From positions 1 to 51,186 of the forward strand of contig JAFYCM010000008.1 of assembly GCA_017539645.1 (NCBI GenBank): 51,186 nucleotides of DNA. The letters are read 5' to 3'. A program made the position numbers and the translations under genes. Numbering within the stretch: the first letter of the stretch is position 1; each line of letters opens with the position of its first letter. A model generated the notes under the pieces. The model ran no database searches. It saw nothing but the letters and a program-made list of their open reading frames with translations, and was not told the DNA's origin. Shown here piece after piece: positions 1 to 7,330 of this stretch. Source of the stretch: Bacteroidales bacterium. GTDB taxonomy: Bacteria > Bacteroidota > Bacteroidia > Bacteroidales > Marinilabiliaceae.

Positions 1-231
1 AATAAATTCGTAGGGAGCATCGTCGATAAGGAGCATCATGGCTTCGGCATTTTTCACAATGGCTTTGCGATTGCCCCATGCTATTGTGGCTGCCAAAAAT
101 CCCGAAATCTCAATGTCCTCTTTGCGTGTGTAGCGATGCGGAATACTTATCGGGTCGGCTGCTATGAATGCAGGCGATTCATATTGATATGCTTTAGCAT
201 CGAGAAGTTCTTTTAGCTCACTGTCGTTCAT
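1..231 (-). CDS. TIGR02757/DUF2400 family protein, N-terminal part (cut by window edge)
   Basis: Reading leftward from an ATG at 231 the frame stays open to base 1, giving the first 77 residues. Visible pieces are ESPAFIAADPISIPHRYTR and a later SGFLAATIAWGNRKAI; the 'F...DPI.IPH...' start followed by an AWGNR segment is typical of the TIGR02757 family, conserved in Bacteroidetes and of unknown biochemical role. The gene starts 9 bases after the lolD stop on the same strand, so the two are probably co-transcribed. The C-terminal two thirds lie outside the window. Family call is from recalled motif similarity only. Confidence 0.7.
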   Translation of the reverse strand, partial: MNDSELKELLDAKAYQYESPAFIAADPISIPHRYTRKEDIEISGFLAATIAWGNRKAIVKNAEAMMLLIDDAPYEFI

Positions 232-240
232 AATGTATTG

Positions 241-897
241 TTAATCAACTGATACAAGACCGTCTTGAATATGTATCATGCGGTCACACATGGAAGCAAG
301 ATGATTGTCGTGCGTAACTATGACGAAAGTCTGACCAAACTCATCGCGGAGTGAGAAGAAAAGGCGCTGCAGTTCCACGGCGTTGTGCGAATCGAGGTTG
401 CCCGAAGGTTCGTCGGCAAAGACAACAGCTGGGTTGTTTATGAGTGCGCGCGCAATGGCCACACGCTGTTTTTCGCCGCCGCTGAGCTCCATAGGTTTGT
501 GTTCGGCGCGTGCCGTAATGTTCAGAAACTCAAGCAATTCGTATGCACGTTTTTCAATCTCTTTGCGGTTGCGATTGGCAATAAGAGCCGGAATCATAAC
601 ATTCTCGAGCGCAGTGAACTCTGGCAAAAGTTGATGAAACTGGAAAACGAATCCTATGTTCTTATTGCGGAAATCGGAGATAGCATCGTCGGAGAGATTG
701 GCTACATCTGTATTATTAATAATTACGCGACCAGAAGTAGGTTTTTCTAGCGTACCGAGAATCTGCAAAAGCGTCGTCTTGCCAGCGCCACTGGCACCAA
801 CAACCGACACCACTTCACCTTTGTTGATATGTAGATTTATACCGCGAAGCACCTCAAGTGTGCCAAACGATTTTTTTATATCCTCTGCTATAACCAT
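241..897 (-). CDS. lolD: LolD-like ABC transporter ATP-binding protein
   Basis: 218-residue ABC ATPase, the usual length of LolD/MacB-type ATPases. Walker A is GASGAGKT (residues 34-41), the Q-loop Gln is about residue 86 ([10 protein letters not shown]), the signature LSGGEKQ is at 138-144, Walker B ends ADEPSGNLD (D162, E163) and the switch His is in VTHD (H196). The [16 protein letters not shown] region is typical of LolD, the ATPase that powers release of lipoproteins from the inner membrane to the periplasmic carrier LolA. No LolC/E permease is adjacent; in Bacteroidetes the ATPase is often encoded apart from its permease. It precedes the TIGR02757 gene by 9 bases and is divergent from the TPR gene. 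LolD is the best fit, but a FtsE- or MacB-type ATPase is not excluded. Confidence 0.8.
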   Translation of the reverse strand: MVIAEDIKKSFGTLEVLRGINLHINKGEVVSVVGASGAGKTTLLQILGTLEKPTSGRVIINNTDVANLSDDAISDFRNKNIGFVFQFHQLLPEFTALENVMIPALIANRNRKEIEKRAYELLEFLNITARAEHKPMELSGGEKQRVAIARALINNPAVVFADEPSGNLDSHNAVELQRLFFSLRDEFGQTFVIVTHDNHLASMCDRMIHIQDGLVSVD

Positions 898-1065
898 TTC
901 GCAAATTGAAAATTCAGAATCATGTTAGTGGCGTAAAATTAGAATTATTAATGTTTGCGAGACATAGTATTATTTGTGTTTCATCCCATAGATATAAGAA
1001 TTTATAATTTGTAAATTCGCAATAATTAACACTCACGTATAATCTATCACATAACATAAACGGGT

Positions 1066-2133
1066 ATGATACTAAAGAAAATGCCAATATTTTTAGTGCT
1101 TTTGGCGGCATCGTGTTCTACGATGGTGCTCGGTCAAAAGCCAGTAGGCAACGACTCAACTCTCATCGTAGCAGAAAATCAAGAAGCCGAGGTCGCGTTC
1201 AATCAAGGCAACGACTTTGTGGCGGAACGTAACTATACGCAAGCCATTCAAAGTTTTTCGGAAGCCATTTCGGTGAATCCTCGGTTTACCAAAGCTTATA
1301 TAAATCGCGGTTTTGCCAAATCGGAGATTTCCGACTACACGGGCGCCATTTCGGACTTCACGCACGCCATAAGTACTGATGCTCAGGCTTCTGCAGCATA
1401 TTATGGTCGTGGACTTGCATACTTCAACCAAGGCAAATCGAGCGAGGCTCTGCAAGACTTCAACGAGGCGATGGGCAAAGGCTACAAAGAGGCTAAAGTG
1501 TACTATTATGCCGGCATTGCGCATTTTGAACTTGGTGAATACGAAGACGCTGTGAACAACCTCACGCTTGCCATAAATACCGATGGCACCAACGCTCAGA
1601 TGTATAACGACCGCGGCAGTGTGAAGCGTATGCTCGAAAAATACGACGAAGCCATTGCCGATTATCGCCAAGCTATCCGCCTCGACCCAAAGATGGCTAC
1701 GGCATACAACAATCTTGGCAGTGTATATATGAAAAAGGGCAACATCGACGAGGCTATCAGCCAATATGGTCTTGCCATAGCGCTCGACCCGCAATACTAC
1801 ATTGCATACAACAACCGCGCGCGTGCCAAATTCGAGAAAAACCTCTTCGACGATATGATTTCCGACTGCCAGAAAGCAGTAAGCATAAAGTCCGACTACG
1901 CTTTTGCATACAATAATATGGGCATTGCGCAGATGAAGAAAAAAGACTACGACGCTGCATATAAGTCGTTTAGCAAGGCCATTCAACTTAATCCGAAATT
2001 TGCCGAAGCATATCTAAACCGCGGCAGTTGCGCCGAGATGCAACGTAAGTTCGACAATGCCGTAGCCGACTGGAAGAAAGCTTCGGAGCTCGGCATCGAC
2101 AAAGCTCGCAACTATATCGCATTCTATGAATAA
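1066..2133 (+). CDS. Exported tetratricopeptide-repeat protein
   Basis: 355 residues. The N-terminus has two lysines, a hydrophobic stretch and then LAASC or VLGQ, so it is either a lipoprotein modified at Cys17 or a signal-peptidase-I substrate cut after VLG. The rest, about residues 40-345, is an almost unbroken run of 34-residue TPR units (repeated A..YN..G.A, A...Y..AI.LDP), about eight or nine in number, which form a superhelical protein-binding surface. I chose the ATG at 1066 over the one at 1081 because it keeps the lysines that begin a signal peptide. It lies 18 bases upstream of the PorE-like gene on the same strand, so a shared transcript and a periplasmic scaffolding role beside that OmpA-type protein are likely (inference). 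Confidence 0.8.
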   Translation: MILKKMPIFLVLLAASCSTMVLGQKPVGNDSTLIVAENQEAEVAFNQGNDFVAERNYTQAIQSFSEAISVNPRFTKAYINRGFAKSEISDYTGAISDFTHAISTDAQASAAYYGRGLAYFNQGKSSEALQDFNEAMGKGYKEAKVYYYAGIAHFELGEYEDAVNNLTLAINTDGTNAQMYNDRGSVKRMLEKYDEAIADYRQAIRLDPKMATAYNNLGSVYMKKGNIDEAISQYGLAIALDPQYYIAYNNRARAKFEKNLFDDMISDCQKAVSIKSDYAFAYNNMGIAQMKKKDYDAAYKSFSKAIQLNPKFAEAYLNRGSCAEMQRKFDNAVADWKKASELGIDKARNYIAFYE

Positions 2134-2151
2134 TCACTAAATCAGACTGTT

Positions 2152-4200
2152 ATGAAGAACATATATATAATATGCCTACTCTTATTTGCAAGTGCAGCAG
2201 CCGCATTCGCACAGGACGTGCCATTCGACAAAAAGAATTTCCCGAACCAAAAAGATGAGTTCAAAAAGGCAAAACGAGCCTACGAAACAGCCGAAGCCGC
2301 CTACGAGAACGAGTCTTATTATGAGGCTATTAGATATTATAGCGAGGCATACAAATTCAATCCTAACTATTCGGACCTCAACTACAAAATGGGACAGTGC
2401 TGCCGTAACTTGCCATATAAATATAAATGTCTGGAATATTTCGAGAAGGCATACAAACTGAATCCATCGGTGGCAGACGACATTCACCTGATGCTCGCCA
2501 TTGGCTACCACTTCAATAGCCGATTCGACGAAGCCATAAAGGAGTACAAAACCTTCGAGAAACACCTGACGCCCGACGAGATGGATTTGAAACCATCGAT
2601 AGATAAGAAGATTAAGGAGTGTGAGTTCGGTAAAAAGATGCAAAACGAGCCAGTTCGTGCCTTCATCGACAACCTCGGGCCAGTAATCAACACCCGTTTC
2701 AACGAACATAGTCCGCTCGTTTCGGCCGACGAATCGCTCATGCTATTTACCTCTACGCGCGAGAATGGTCGCGACATCAACGAAGAAGATGGTCAGTACG
2801 ACGAGGACGTATATATATCGCATAGCTATAGTAAGAATTGGGCTGTGCCTAAGTCAATTTCTGAAAACATCAATACCAAGAGCCACGATGCCACTGTAGG
2901 TATCTCGCCCGATGGACAGTTGCTGCTCGTATACAATGGTCGCAATGGCGGCGGCAACATCGAATTAAGCGAACTCGATGGCGATGATTGGTCTTCGCCC
3001 GACGAACTGCCAAGGCCTATCAACGACAATAATGCGCACGAGTCTTCGGCTTGTTTTTCGCCAGATGGTAAGCGTATATATTTCGTGAGCGACCGCGAAG
3101 GTGGTTATGGCGGTAGCGATATTTACTACTGCGAACGCAACAAAAAAGGCAGATGGGGACAAGCCGTAAACCTTGGTCCGGTTATAAATACGCAATACAA
3201 CGAAGAGTCAGTATTTATCCACCCCGATGGTCGCACACTCTACTTCAGCTCCAATGGCCACGAAACGATGGGCGGTCTCGACATACTTACCTCGCAGATG
3301 GACGACCGCGGCGAATGGTCGACGCCAACGAACGTCGGTTTCCCTATCAACTCGCCCGATGACGACCTCTGTTTTTCAATGTCGGCAAGTGGTCGACATG
3401 GTTACCTAAGTAGCTCGCGTGCCGATGCTATTGGCGGCCTCGATATATATAGAATTACGTTCCTCGGTCCAGAGAAGCCATACGTACTCAGCGGCGAGGA
3501 TAATCTTATTGCTGCACGCTCACAACCCGTGTCGGATATGGTTATGGAGAAGTCGGTTGAGATTAAGACCATCCGCCTTACCATAGTGAAAGGTGTGGTA
3601 AAAGATGCCATAACTGGCGAACCAATATCTGCTAAGATTGATATTACCGATAATGAGAAAAACGAGTTGATATTTACCTCACAGAGCAATGCATCAACGG
3701 GTCGATTCCTCGTATCGTTGCCGTCGGGTAAGAACTACGGTATTGCCGTTCACGCCGATAATTATCTGTTCCACTCGGAGAACTTCGATATTCCAGCAGC
3801 CACTGAATATCAGGAAGTTGAAAAAGAAGTCAATCTCGCCAACATCAAGAAGGACGTGAAGATTGTTCTTCGAAACGTATTCTTCGAAACGGGCAGCGCG
3901 AAACTGAAACCTACGTCGTATGCTGAACTTGGACGTTTGACCCAACTGCTCAACGACATGCCTACGCTACGCATAGAGATTTCGGGTCACACCGACAACA
4001 AGGGCGGACATGCAGCCAACCAGAAACTATCGGCAGCACGTGCTAAAGCCGTGGTTACATTCTTGATTTCGGAAGGCATAGCCGCTGACCGTCTCGAGCA
4101 TAAAGGCTACTCATACGACCAACCCGTTGCCGACAACAAGACTGCAGTTGGTCGCGCACTCAACCGCCGCGTAGAGTTCAAAGTCTTGAGCGTGGAATAG
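2152..4200 (+). CDS. porE: PorE-like TPR / beta-propeller / CRD / OmpA-C protein
   Basis: 682 residues. After a signal peptide (AAAAFA then QD) come a TPR region (about 30-150), PD40 beta-propeller repeats (about 165-450, with recurrent S.DG..L.F.S.R and GG.DIY), a carboxypeptidase-regulatory-like domain (about 473-560, GVVKDAITGEPI) and an OmpA C-terminal peptidoglycan-binding domain (about 567-680, with SGHTDNKG, LSAARAKAV and NRRVEF). This order is that of PorE, the T9SS component that links the outer-membrane machinery to peptidoglycan. The signal peptide has no lipobox cysteine, so outer-membrane attachment would be through partners. Bacteroidetes carry paralogues with the same layout, so orthology to P. 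gingivalis PorE is likely, not proven. It follows the TPR gene and ends at a strong terminator. Confidence 0.75.
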   Translation: MKNIYIICLLLFASAAAAFAQDVPFDKKNFPNQKDEFKKAKRAYETAEAAYENESYYEAIRYYSEAYKFNPNYSDLNYKMGQCCRNLPYKYKCLEYFEKAYKLNPSVADDIHLMLAIGYHFNSRFDEAIKEYKTFEKHLTPDEMDLKPSIDKKIKECEFGKKMQNEPVRAFIDNLGPVINTRFNEHSPLVSADESLMLFTSTRENGRDINEEDGQYDEDVYISHSYSKNWAVPKSISENINTKSHDATVGISPDGQLLLVYNGRNGGGNIELSELDGDDWSSPDELPRPINDNNAHESSACFSPDGKRIYFVSDREGGYGGSDIYYCERNKKGRWGQAVNLGPVINTQYNEESVFIHPDGRTLYFSSNGHETMGGLDILTSQMDDRGEWSTPTNVGFPINSPDDDLCFSMSASGRHGYLSSSRADAIGGLDIYRITFLGPEKPYVLSGEDNLIAARSQPVSDMVMEKSVEIKTIRLTIVKGVVKDAITGEPISAKIDITDNEKNELIFTSQSNASTGRFLVSLPSGKNYGIAVHADNYLFHSENFDIPAATEYQEVEKEVNLANIKKDVKIVLRNVFFETGSAKLKPTSYAELGRLTQLLNDMPTLRIEISGHTDNKGGHAANQKLSAARAKAVVTFLISEGIAADRLEHKGYSYDQPVADNKTAVGRALNRRVEFKVLSVE

Positions 4201-4225
4201 TATCTATTTAGATATAAAACACTTA

Positions 4226-4258
4226 CGGAGCATCTCTTGGTGGGGTGCTCCGTTTTTT
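4226..4258 (+). terminator. Intrinsic terminator after the PorE-like gene
   Basis: CGGAGCATCTC and GGGGTGCTCCG form an 11-base-pair stem (two G-T pairs) with a six-base loop, followed directly by six T. It lies 26 bases after the stop codon. Confidence 0.85.
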
Positions 4259-4262
4259 AGTT

Positions 4263-4283
4263 GCTACGCTTCGAGCGTGTAGC
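4263..4283 (-). terminator. Hairpin between convergent genes, possible terminator of the DUF3784 gene
   Basis: GCTAC-GCT pairs with AGC-GTAGC around a three-base loop, with a two-base bulge. On the minus strand it is followed by a short A/T stretch rather than a clean U-run, so a termination role is weak. It sits just beyond the plus-strand terminator, in the gap between convergent genes. Confidence 0.35.
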
Positions 4284-4340
4284 GACCCAAACTACATCGA
4301 GAGTCTCGGTGCGGTCCTTATTTTGTCTTTATGCCGAAAC

Positions 4341-4667
4341 CTATACCTTCTTCTTTATACACCACTTATTGGCAACAACGCAACCAATAACAAGCAAAAG
4401 CAAAAAGATCCCTACTGCAACCATCTGAGCAGTCTTACTACAATGCAACTCCGTCATATAGTACAGCACAGCCATAAGTATCGATACGGCAAAGAGCATT
4501 ATAGCAACTATCTTCCGTAGACGGCCGACATTTACTTGTTTGCGCTCCTCGTTGTCCATTGTGTTGTAGCCAGCAATTAGCCCATCAATTCTGCCCATAA
4601 GAATTAGTACACCTATCATTATAAAAATGACGGCGATAAATATTGTTACAACCTCTTTCATAGTCAA
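4341..4667 (-). CDS. DUF3784 family small membrane protein
   Basis: 108 residues with three hydrophobic segments (about 6-26, 48-70 and 80-100). Between the first two lies GLIAGYNTMDNEERKQVNVG, which matches the 'AGYNT(M/L)..EE...Y/V' hallmark I recall for DUF3784 membrane proteins of Firmicutes and Bacteroidetes. Function is unknown. The gene is monocistronic, convergent with the PorE-like gene and divergent from the esterase gene. The first codons read M-T-M; either Met could start translation. Confidence 0.7.
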   Translation of the reverse strand: MTMKEVVTIFIAVIFIMIGVLILMGRIDGLIAGYNTMDNEERKQVNVGRLRKIVAIMLFAVSILMAVLYYMTELHCSKTAQMVAVGIFLLLLVIGCVVANKWCIKKKV

Positions 4668-4682
4668 TTATGTTTAGTTACT

Positions 4683-4690
4683 CAAAATTA
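4683..4690 (-). promoter_or_regulatory. -7 element for the DUF3784 gene
   Basis: On the minus strand the bases read TAATTTTG, matching the Bacteroidetes -7 consensus TAnnTTTG, 16 bases upstream of the start codon. I see no TTTG at the -33 distance. Confidence 0.35.
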
Positions 4691-4784
4691 TATGAATATT
4701 TATGTGCATTATTATCTTCGCTCACAAATAGTGTGAAGAAATCGCCTGCGAACTCTCTCAACTCCTAAAGAAATTGCAACTACC

Positions 4785-5441
4785 ATGAAATACAAAATAT
4801 TCACTCACGGCACTGGTGGACCAGACATCTATTGGGGCGCGTTGCCCGACGAGCGCGATGCTGAGCGCGTTTTCGACCTTGTGAAGCAGCAAAATGGAGA
4901 TCGACCATTTCGCTTAATCGCCTACGAGCCAAATAATTGGAATGGCGATTTCTCGCCATGGGAAGCGCCTGCAGTGTTCAAGGGCAACGATTTTCTTGGC
5001 AATGGCAAACAGATGCTCAATTGGCTGTTGGAACGCTGCTTTCCACAGGTGGAGCAGGCTGCCGAGCCTTGTTGTAGATATTTAGCAGGTTATTCGCTCG
5101 CTGGACTATTCTCGCTTTGGGCGCTCACCGTTAGCGATGCGTTTGCTGGCGCTGCAAGTTGTTCGGGCTCACTGTGGTTTCCAAACTGGGTAGAATACCT
5201 GCAAGGCACAACCATTCCTTTGCATAAAAACGTATTTCTAAGCCTCGGCGAATCGGAGAAGAATACCAAGATTCACCCAATGAATACCGTAAACGAAGCC
5301 ACACAGGCCACCTACGACCACTTTAGCCACTTTGCCGACAACATAACATTAGAGTGGAACGTCGGTGGACATTTCAACTACACCACCGAACGCACTGCAC
5401 GCGGAATCGGGTGGCTGGTGGAGAAAACGAGGTTATCATAA
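4785..5441 (+). CDS. Alpha/beta-hydrolase, esterase-D-like
   Basis: 218 residues, no signal peptide, so probably cytoplasmic. The nucleophile elbow is AGYSLAG (Ser104) and a likely catalytic His is in GGHFNYT (His196); the acid is not clear but may be Glu or Asp in the GESEKNTK region (about 155-162). The layout resembles the putative esterase/enterochelin-esterase-like family of alpha/beta hydrolases, which cleave carboxyl or acyl esters; the substrate cannot be read from the sequence. The gene stands 32 bases before the C10 peptidase on the same strand, but differences in base composition suggest separate histories. Confidence 0.7.
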   Translation: MKYKIFTHGTGGPDIYWGALPDERDAERVFDLVKQQNGDRPFRLIAYEPNNWNGDFSPWEAPAVFKGNDFLGNGKQMLNWLLERCFPQVEQAAEPCCRYLAGYSLAGLFSLWALTVSDAFAGAASCSGSLWFPNWVEYLQGTTIPLHKNVFLSLGESEKNTKIHPMNTVNEATQATYDHFSHFADNITLEWNVGGHFNYTTERTARGIGWLVEKTRLS

Positions 5442-5473
5442 TTAGTAGTTGAAACACTTATCACGACAAAAAA

Positions 5474-7066
5474 ATGGCAACGAGAAAGACCGATACATTG
5501 AGAAAAATGCTACAAATATTGCTTGTGTTAGTTTGCAATATTGCAGCAATCGGACAAGCTATAGCACAACAGAGAAGCGAGGCTGAAACAGAAGCAATTG
5601 CGCGAAGTTTATTTGGTGCAGATGCAGAACTGAGTCTCGTTGCTCGCCTACATGGAGGTCTGATACACGTGTATGCTCGAGGTCGAAATGAAGGTTGGGT
5701 TATGACTTCGGCCGACGTTAGAGGACGATCTGTGCTGGCATACGCAGAAAATGGCATTTATGCACAAGATTCGGTAAACTTCAGCATAATAACAGACGAA
5801 TATATAAAGCAGATACTACAGAGTAAGAATAGATACGAAGCCAAGCAATCAGTCCATAGCGTTGTTGCACCAATGCTAAAAACGAAGTGGGGCCAGGGCG
5901 AGCCGTATAATAATCTATTGAAAAATCAGGAGTGCGGTGATGTGTCGTGTGGCTGCATAGGTTTGGCAATGGCTCAACTAATGTATTATCATCGATACCC
6001 CACTAATGAAGTATCAATACCTGCATATATTGGCAAAGATGGGAAGCGCCGTGAAGCGCTAACAAACAGGAAGATACGATGGGATGATATAAAATGTGAG
6101 TATAAAGACACTGATGACCCTAACGATGAATCGGTGAAGGCTGTAGCAGAACTCATACAGATGGCATCCAATGCTGCTAAGACTACTTATAATAAGGATA
6201 AGACTATCGGGGCAGGAATAGATTTTCTGCAGATGGTTCATGTTTTTGGCTATGATGATGACATACAACATATTTATGTAGAAGATGGCGCGGAACCTCT
6301 TATTTCCAAAGAGATAGATGAGGGGCGTCCCGTATTTATAGAGATTGCGACAAAAGACGAATATGGTCATGCGTTCATTTGCGATGGACGCGACGCTATA
6401 GGGCTATATCACGCAAATCTTGGCTGGTATGGACTTTGCGACTGCTATTTAGCTCTTGAGGCTACAGACGACAAAAATGTAACTAACAACTTCGGGGCAT
6501 TCATAGGTATTATGAAACCAGATGGCAAGAGAAGCACCCATGTGACTCGGCTGCATCTTGAGCGACTGAAACTGCAAGAGAATACATTGACTTACGAGAT
6601 AGATAATAGATCGGGGAAAACATGCAAAATAGACATCGCATTAGCCGAGATACAAGACACACAAATACGAGTGCTTCCTAATTATGTACGAAGAGACGAG
6701 TATGATATTATGACGCTCTACAAAGGATCTATGTGGATAGATTCAAGAAAATTGGGGCAAGCTGGATTGAGACCTGGCAAACATAAACTTACGGTGGTCT
6801 ACAAAGGTATATATGAAAAAGATAGCGAATGGCATCTATCAGACGGATGGGAAGATAACCTCGTAACTTACGAAGTAGAACAACATCAGCTGACAGTCAA
6901 GAAAATACAGAAAGGAGTTGACGGAAAAGTAGAAATCTATGTATGCAACTTAACTGGAATGAAAGGTAAGTATACAATTTGTCTTGGCATGGTTGCGTCC
7001 GATGGCAGCCTACTGCCGAAGCCGATAGAAGAACTCAAAGAGATAGAATACAATGACGGAGAGTGA
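5474..7066 (+). CDS. C10-family (streptopain-like) cysteine peptidase, apparently cut short by TGA
   Basis: 530 residues. The signal peptide ends near AIAQQ (about residue 32). A propeptide-like part (about 35-130) is followed by KTKWGQGEPYNN, then CGCIGLAMAQLMYYHRYP with catalytic Cys161, GHAFICDG with catalytic His299, and NLGWYG (about 315-320), equivalent to the W-G-W segment of streptopain. Family members are secreted proteases, often virulence-related in Bacteroidales. The remaining 200 residues look like beta-sandwich modules. The reading frame stops at TGA (7064-7066) but stays open in the same frame for 41 codons to TAA at 7190, so the last strands of the final module seem to be missing. 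Arginine is often coded AGA here, unlike neighbouring genes, which hints at transfer. Confidence 0.85.
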   Translation: MATRKTDTLRKMLQILLVLVCNIAAIGQAIAQQRSEAETEAIARSLFGADAELSLVARLHGGLIHVYARGRNEGWVMTSADVRGRSVLAYAENGIYAQDSVNFSIITDEYIKQILQSKNRYEAKQSVHSVVAPMLKTKWGQGEPYNNLLKNQECGDVSCGCIGLAMAQLMYYHRYPTNEVSIPAYIGKDGKRREALTNRKIRWDDIKCEYKDTDDPNDESVKAVAELIQMASNAAKTTYNKDKTIGAGIDFLQMVHVFGYDDDIQHIYVEDGAEPLISKEIDEGRPVFIEIATKDEYGHAFICDGRDAIGLYHANLGWYGLCDCYLALEATDDKNVTNNFGAFIGIMKPDGKRSTHVTRLHLERLKLQENTLTYEIDNRSGKTCKIDIALAEIQDTQIRVLPNYVRRDEYDIMTLYKGSMWIDSRKLGQAGLRPGKHKLTVVYKGIYEKDSEWHLSDGWEDNLVTYEVEQHQLTVKKIQKGVDGKVEIYVCNLTGMKGKYTICLGMVASDGSLLPKPIEELKEIEYNDGE

Positions 7067-7192
7067 TACAAACTACAGACGAATTGCTTGAAGACTACAT
7101 TCAAAAATGTTAAGGGTAAAATAGGCATATTCTGCAAGGAGCGCGGAGGTAAGTGGCGAAATTGTCATGGTAAGACATTGGTCAGACAGTAA
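7067..7192 (+). pseudogene. In-frame continuation of the C10 peptidase beyond the TGA
   Basis: In the same frame as the peptidase, 41 sense codons follow the TGA and end in TAA (7190-7192). The translation includes KTTFKNVKGKIGIFCKERGGKW, which resembles the preceding module's own pattern (NLTGMKGKYTICLGM). A single change TGA to TGG would read straight through. It may be a nonsense mutation, a sequencing error or simply chance. Confidence 0.4.
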
Positions 7193-7330
7193 GTCATAAG
7201 AGTGTCAAAAACGAATTTAGAATCATCAAGTTAGGCTCATGATTGTCATCTTGAATAAATTCCACTAAACTTGCACTGTATTACATAAATACTTAACCCT
7301 TTTTTCACTCATCATAAGTATTATTTGATT

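Noticed and set aside
383-928. Open frames on the plus strand opposite lolD
   Set aside because: They are antisense to an intact ABC ATPase with all motifs and have no protein-like features.
920-1111. 63-residue minus-strand frame in the lolD/TPR gap
   Set aside because: It overlaps the start of the TPR gene, has low complexity and would occupy the divergent promoter region.
1156-1986. 276-residue frame antisense to the TPR gene
   Set aside because: Repetitive coding in the TPR gene keeps the opposite strand open; the translation has no domain pattern.
4245-4520. 91-residue plus-strand frame over the terminator region and the DUF3784 gene
   Set aside because: It starts inside the terminator and is antisense to a recognisable membrane protein.
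7200-7260. AATCAT/ATGATT pairing after the C10 peptidase as a terminator
   Set aside because: Six base pairs with a 12-base loop and no T-run; too weak to support.
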